From the NCBI GenBank assembly GCA_902516685.1, contig CABXZJ010000034.1, forward strand, positions 1 through 6,805: a DNA stretch of 6,805 nucleotides, given 5' to 3'. The DNA comes from an uncultured Formosa sp. (GTDB lineage Bacteria > Bacteroidota > Bacteroidia > Flavobacteriales > Flavobacteriaceae). Each line of letters starts with the position of its first letter. Within the stretch, counting starts at the first letter, position 1. Shown here piece after piece: positions 5,905 through 6,805 of the stretch. Both the position numbers and the translations under genes were made by a program. The notes beneath the pieces are model-generated. The model saw nothing but the letters and a program-made list of their open reading frames with translations, did not search any database and had not been told where the DNA came from.

Positions 5905-6805
5905 TCAAGGAGACGGATTTGGAATTTTTGAATGAATACCGTTAATTTTTTCCAAAGTATCTTTAGATAATTTAGTATGTATACTATCAATATTTTCCTT
6001 TAGCTGCTCAATTGTCGTTGCGCCAATTATATTACTCGTAACAAATGGTCGCTCATTAACAAAGGCCAAAGCCATGGTTGTTAACGATATGCCCAGCTCA
6101 TTTGCTATATTGAGATAAGCTTTGGTAGCTACTGTAGCTTGTTCACTGCTATAGCGCGCAAACCTAGGAAACAGCTTCAATCGGGCATTTTCTCTTGCAG
6201 TTCCCAGAATATATTTTCCAGATAAAACACCAAATGCCAATGGAGAATAAGCCAAAAGACCCATATTTTCTCTTAAAGAAACTTCGGCTAAATCACCTTC
6301 AAAAACACGGTTCAATAGCGAATAAGCATTTTGGATGGTGCTTATTTTAGGAAGCTTCTCTTTGCGAACTTCTTCAATATAACGCATACTGCCCCAGCTT
6401 TTTTCGTTTGAGAGTCCATAAGCTCTAATTTTACCAGCTTTAACCAAAGCATTAAGTTGATTAAGAACTTCACTAAAATTATCTATCCAAGGGTCTTTTG
6501 GGCTGGGTTTAAAATCACGGACTCCAAATGTGTTGGTATGCCGCTCAGGCCAGTGCAGTTGGTATAAATCTATATAGTCGGTCTGTAACCTTTTTAGTTC
6601 CAAATCAATTGCTTCAGTAATGGAATTTCCTTTAAATCCGCTAGTCCTGATATGTGCGGTATAATCCCCTGGACCTGCAATTTTACTAGCTACAACAACC
6701 TTATCCCTGTTTTGCTTTCGCTTGAACCAATTTCCTATAATTTCGCTTGTGCGACCTTGGGTTTGTTTGGTCGCTGGTACTGGGTAAAGCTCAGCAGTAT
6801 CAAAA
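5905..6805 (-). CDS. Tas-like NADP(H)-dependent aldo/keto reductase, 5' end outside window
   Basis: The frame is open from the right edge of the window to the stop at 5907-5905 and gives 299 visible residues. E. coli Tas has 346, so about 48 N-terminal residues are missing. The apparent TTG start at 6603 is internal. The sequence upstream of it contains FDTAELYPVP, TQGRTSEIIGNW and VVVASKIAGPG, which are conserved in the family. The aldo/keto reductase catalytic tetrad is complete: D2, Y7, K41 and H84 (in LYQLHWPERHTN), counted from the first visible codon. Other family blocks are YGLSNE, TIQNAYSLLNR, LLAYSPLAFGVLSGKY and GATTIEQLKENIDSI, the last forming part of the cofactor phosphate-binding region. 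The fold is a cytoplasmic TIM barrel. The physiological substrate is unknown. E. coli tas was found as a suppressor of tyrosine auxotrophy. The gene runs opposite to rlmN with 2 bp between stop codons and no hairpin there, so it is a separate transcription unit. Confidence 0.92.
   Translation of the reverse strand, partial: FDTAELYPVPATKQTQGRTSEIIGNWFKRKQNRDKVVVASKIAGPGDYTAHIRTSGFKGNSITEAIDLELKRLQTDYIDLYQLHWPERHTNTFGVRDFKPSPKDPWIDNFSEVLNQLNALVKAGKIRAYGLSNEKSWGSMRYIEEVRKEKLPKISTIQNAYSLLNRVFEGDLAEVSLRENMGLLAYSPLAFGVLSGKYILGTARENARLKLFPRFARYSSEQATVATKAYLNIANELGISLTTMALAFVNERPFVTSNIIGATTIEQLKENIDSIHTKLSKDTLEKINGIHSKIPNPSP

Noticed and set aside
6601..6603. TTG at 6603 (minus strand) as the start of the aldo/keto reductase
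   Set aside because: The same frame upstream to the window edge encodes the catalytic Asp, Tyr and Lys of the family, so the start lies beyond the right edge.
1..6805. Novel defence, mobile or secretion system
   Set aside because: Every open frame of substance belongs to a recognised housekeeping family with intact motifs. There are no long gene-free stretches, transposase remnants, repeat arrays or unknown proteins.

Overview
The window is an AT-rich stretch (roughly one third G+C by eye) of ordinary chromosomal housekeeping DNA, most likely from a Bacteroidota bacterium of the Flavobacteriia. The main clues are a DAHP synthase with a C-terminal chorismate mutase, a small MazG-like pyrophosphohydrolase between dtd and aroA, the aroA-queA-rlmN order, protein sequences of flavobacterial type, A-rich start regions without clear Shine-Dalgarno sequences, and candidate promoters of the Bacteroidetes -7 type (TAnnTTTG). 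I cannot name a genus.

Layout, left to right. Positions 1-601 (+) hold the 3' part of the fused DAHP synthase/chorismate mutase gene. An 89-bp AT-rich gap with a possible promoter follows. Then come rsgA (691-1641), dtd (1638-2090, overlapping rsgA by 4 bp), a 57-bp gap with a possible promoter, the MazG-like gene (2148-2474), aroA (2477-3724, 2 bp downstream), a 50-bp gap with an inverted repeat over a possible promoter, and queA (3775-4824). A clear intrinsic terminator hairpin (4831-4858) lies in the 37-bp gap before rlmN (4862-5902). A convergent aldo/keto reductase gene of the Tas type occupies 5905-6805 (-), and its 5' end lies beyond the window.

Two themes are interleaved. The shikimate and aromatic amino-acid pathway is represented by its entry enzyme (DAHP synthase), its sixth step (AroA), and chorismate mutase, which starts the Phe/Tyr branch. 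The translation apparatus is represented by RsgA (30S maturation), Dtd (hydrolysis of D-aminoacyl-tRNA), QueA (queuosine in tRNA) and RlmN (23S rRNA and tRNA m2A). The MazG-like enzyme probably cleans up nucleotide pools. All seven plus-strand genes are co-directional and closely packed, so they are probably one or a few operons. The tightest couplings are rsgA/dtd and mazG-like/aroA. Three of the six complete genes start with GTG.

I see no mobile element, CRISPR array, tRNA or rRNA, phage or defence gene, or unknown protein family. The points worth a second look are small-scale: a terminator almost touching the rlmN start, a palindrome over the possible queA promoter, and non-canonical residues in the chorismate mutase and EPSP synthase active sites. 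I do not think the window contains a new biological system.
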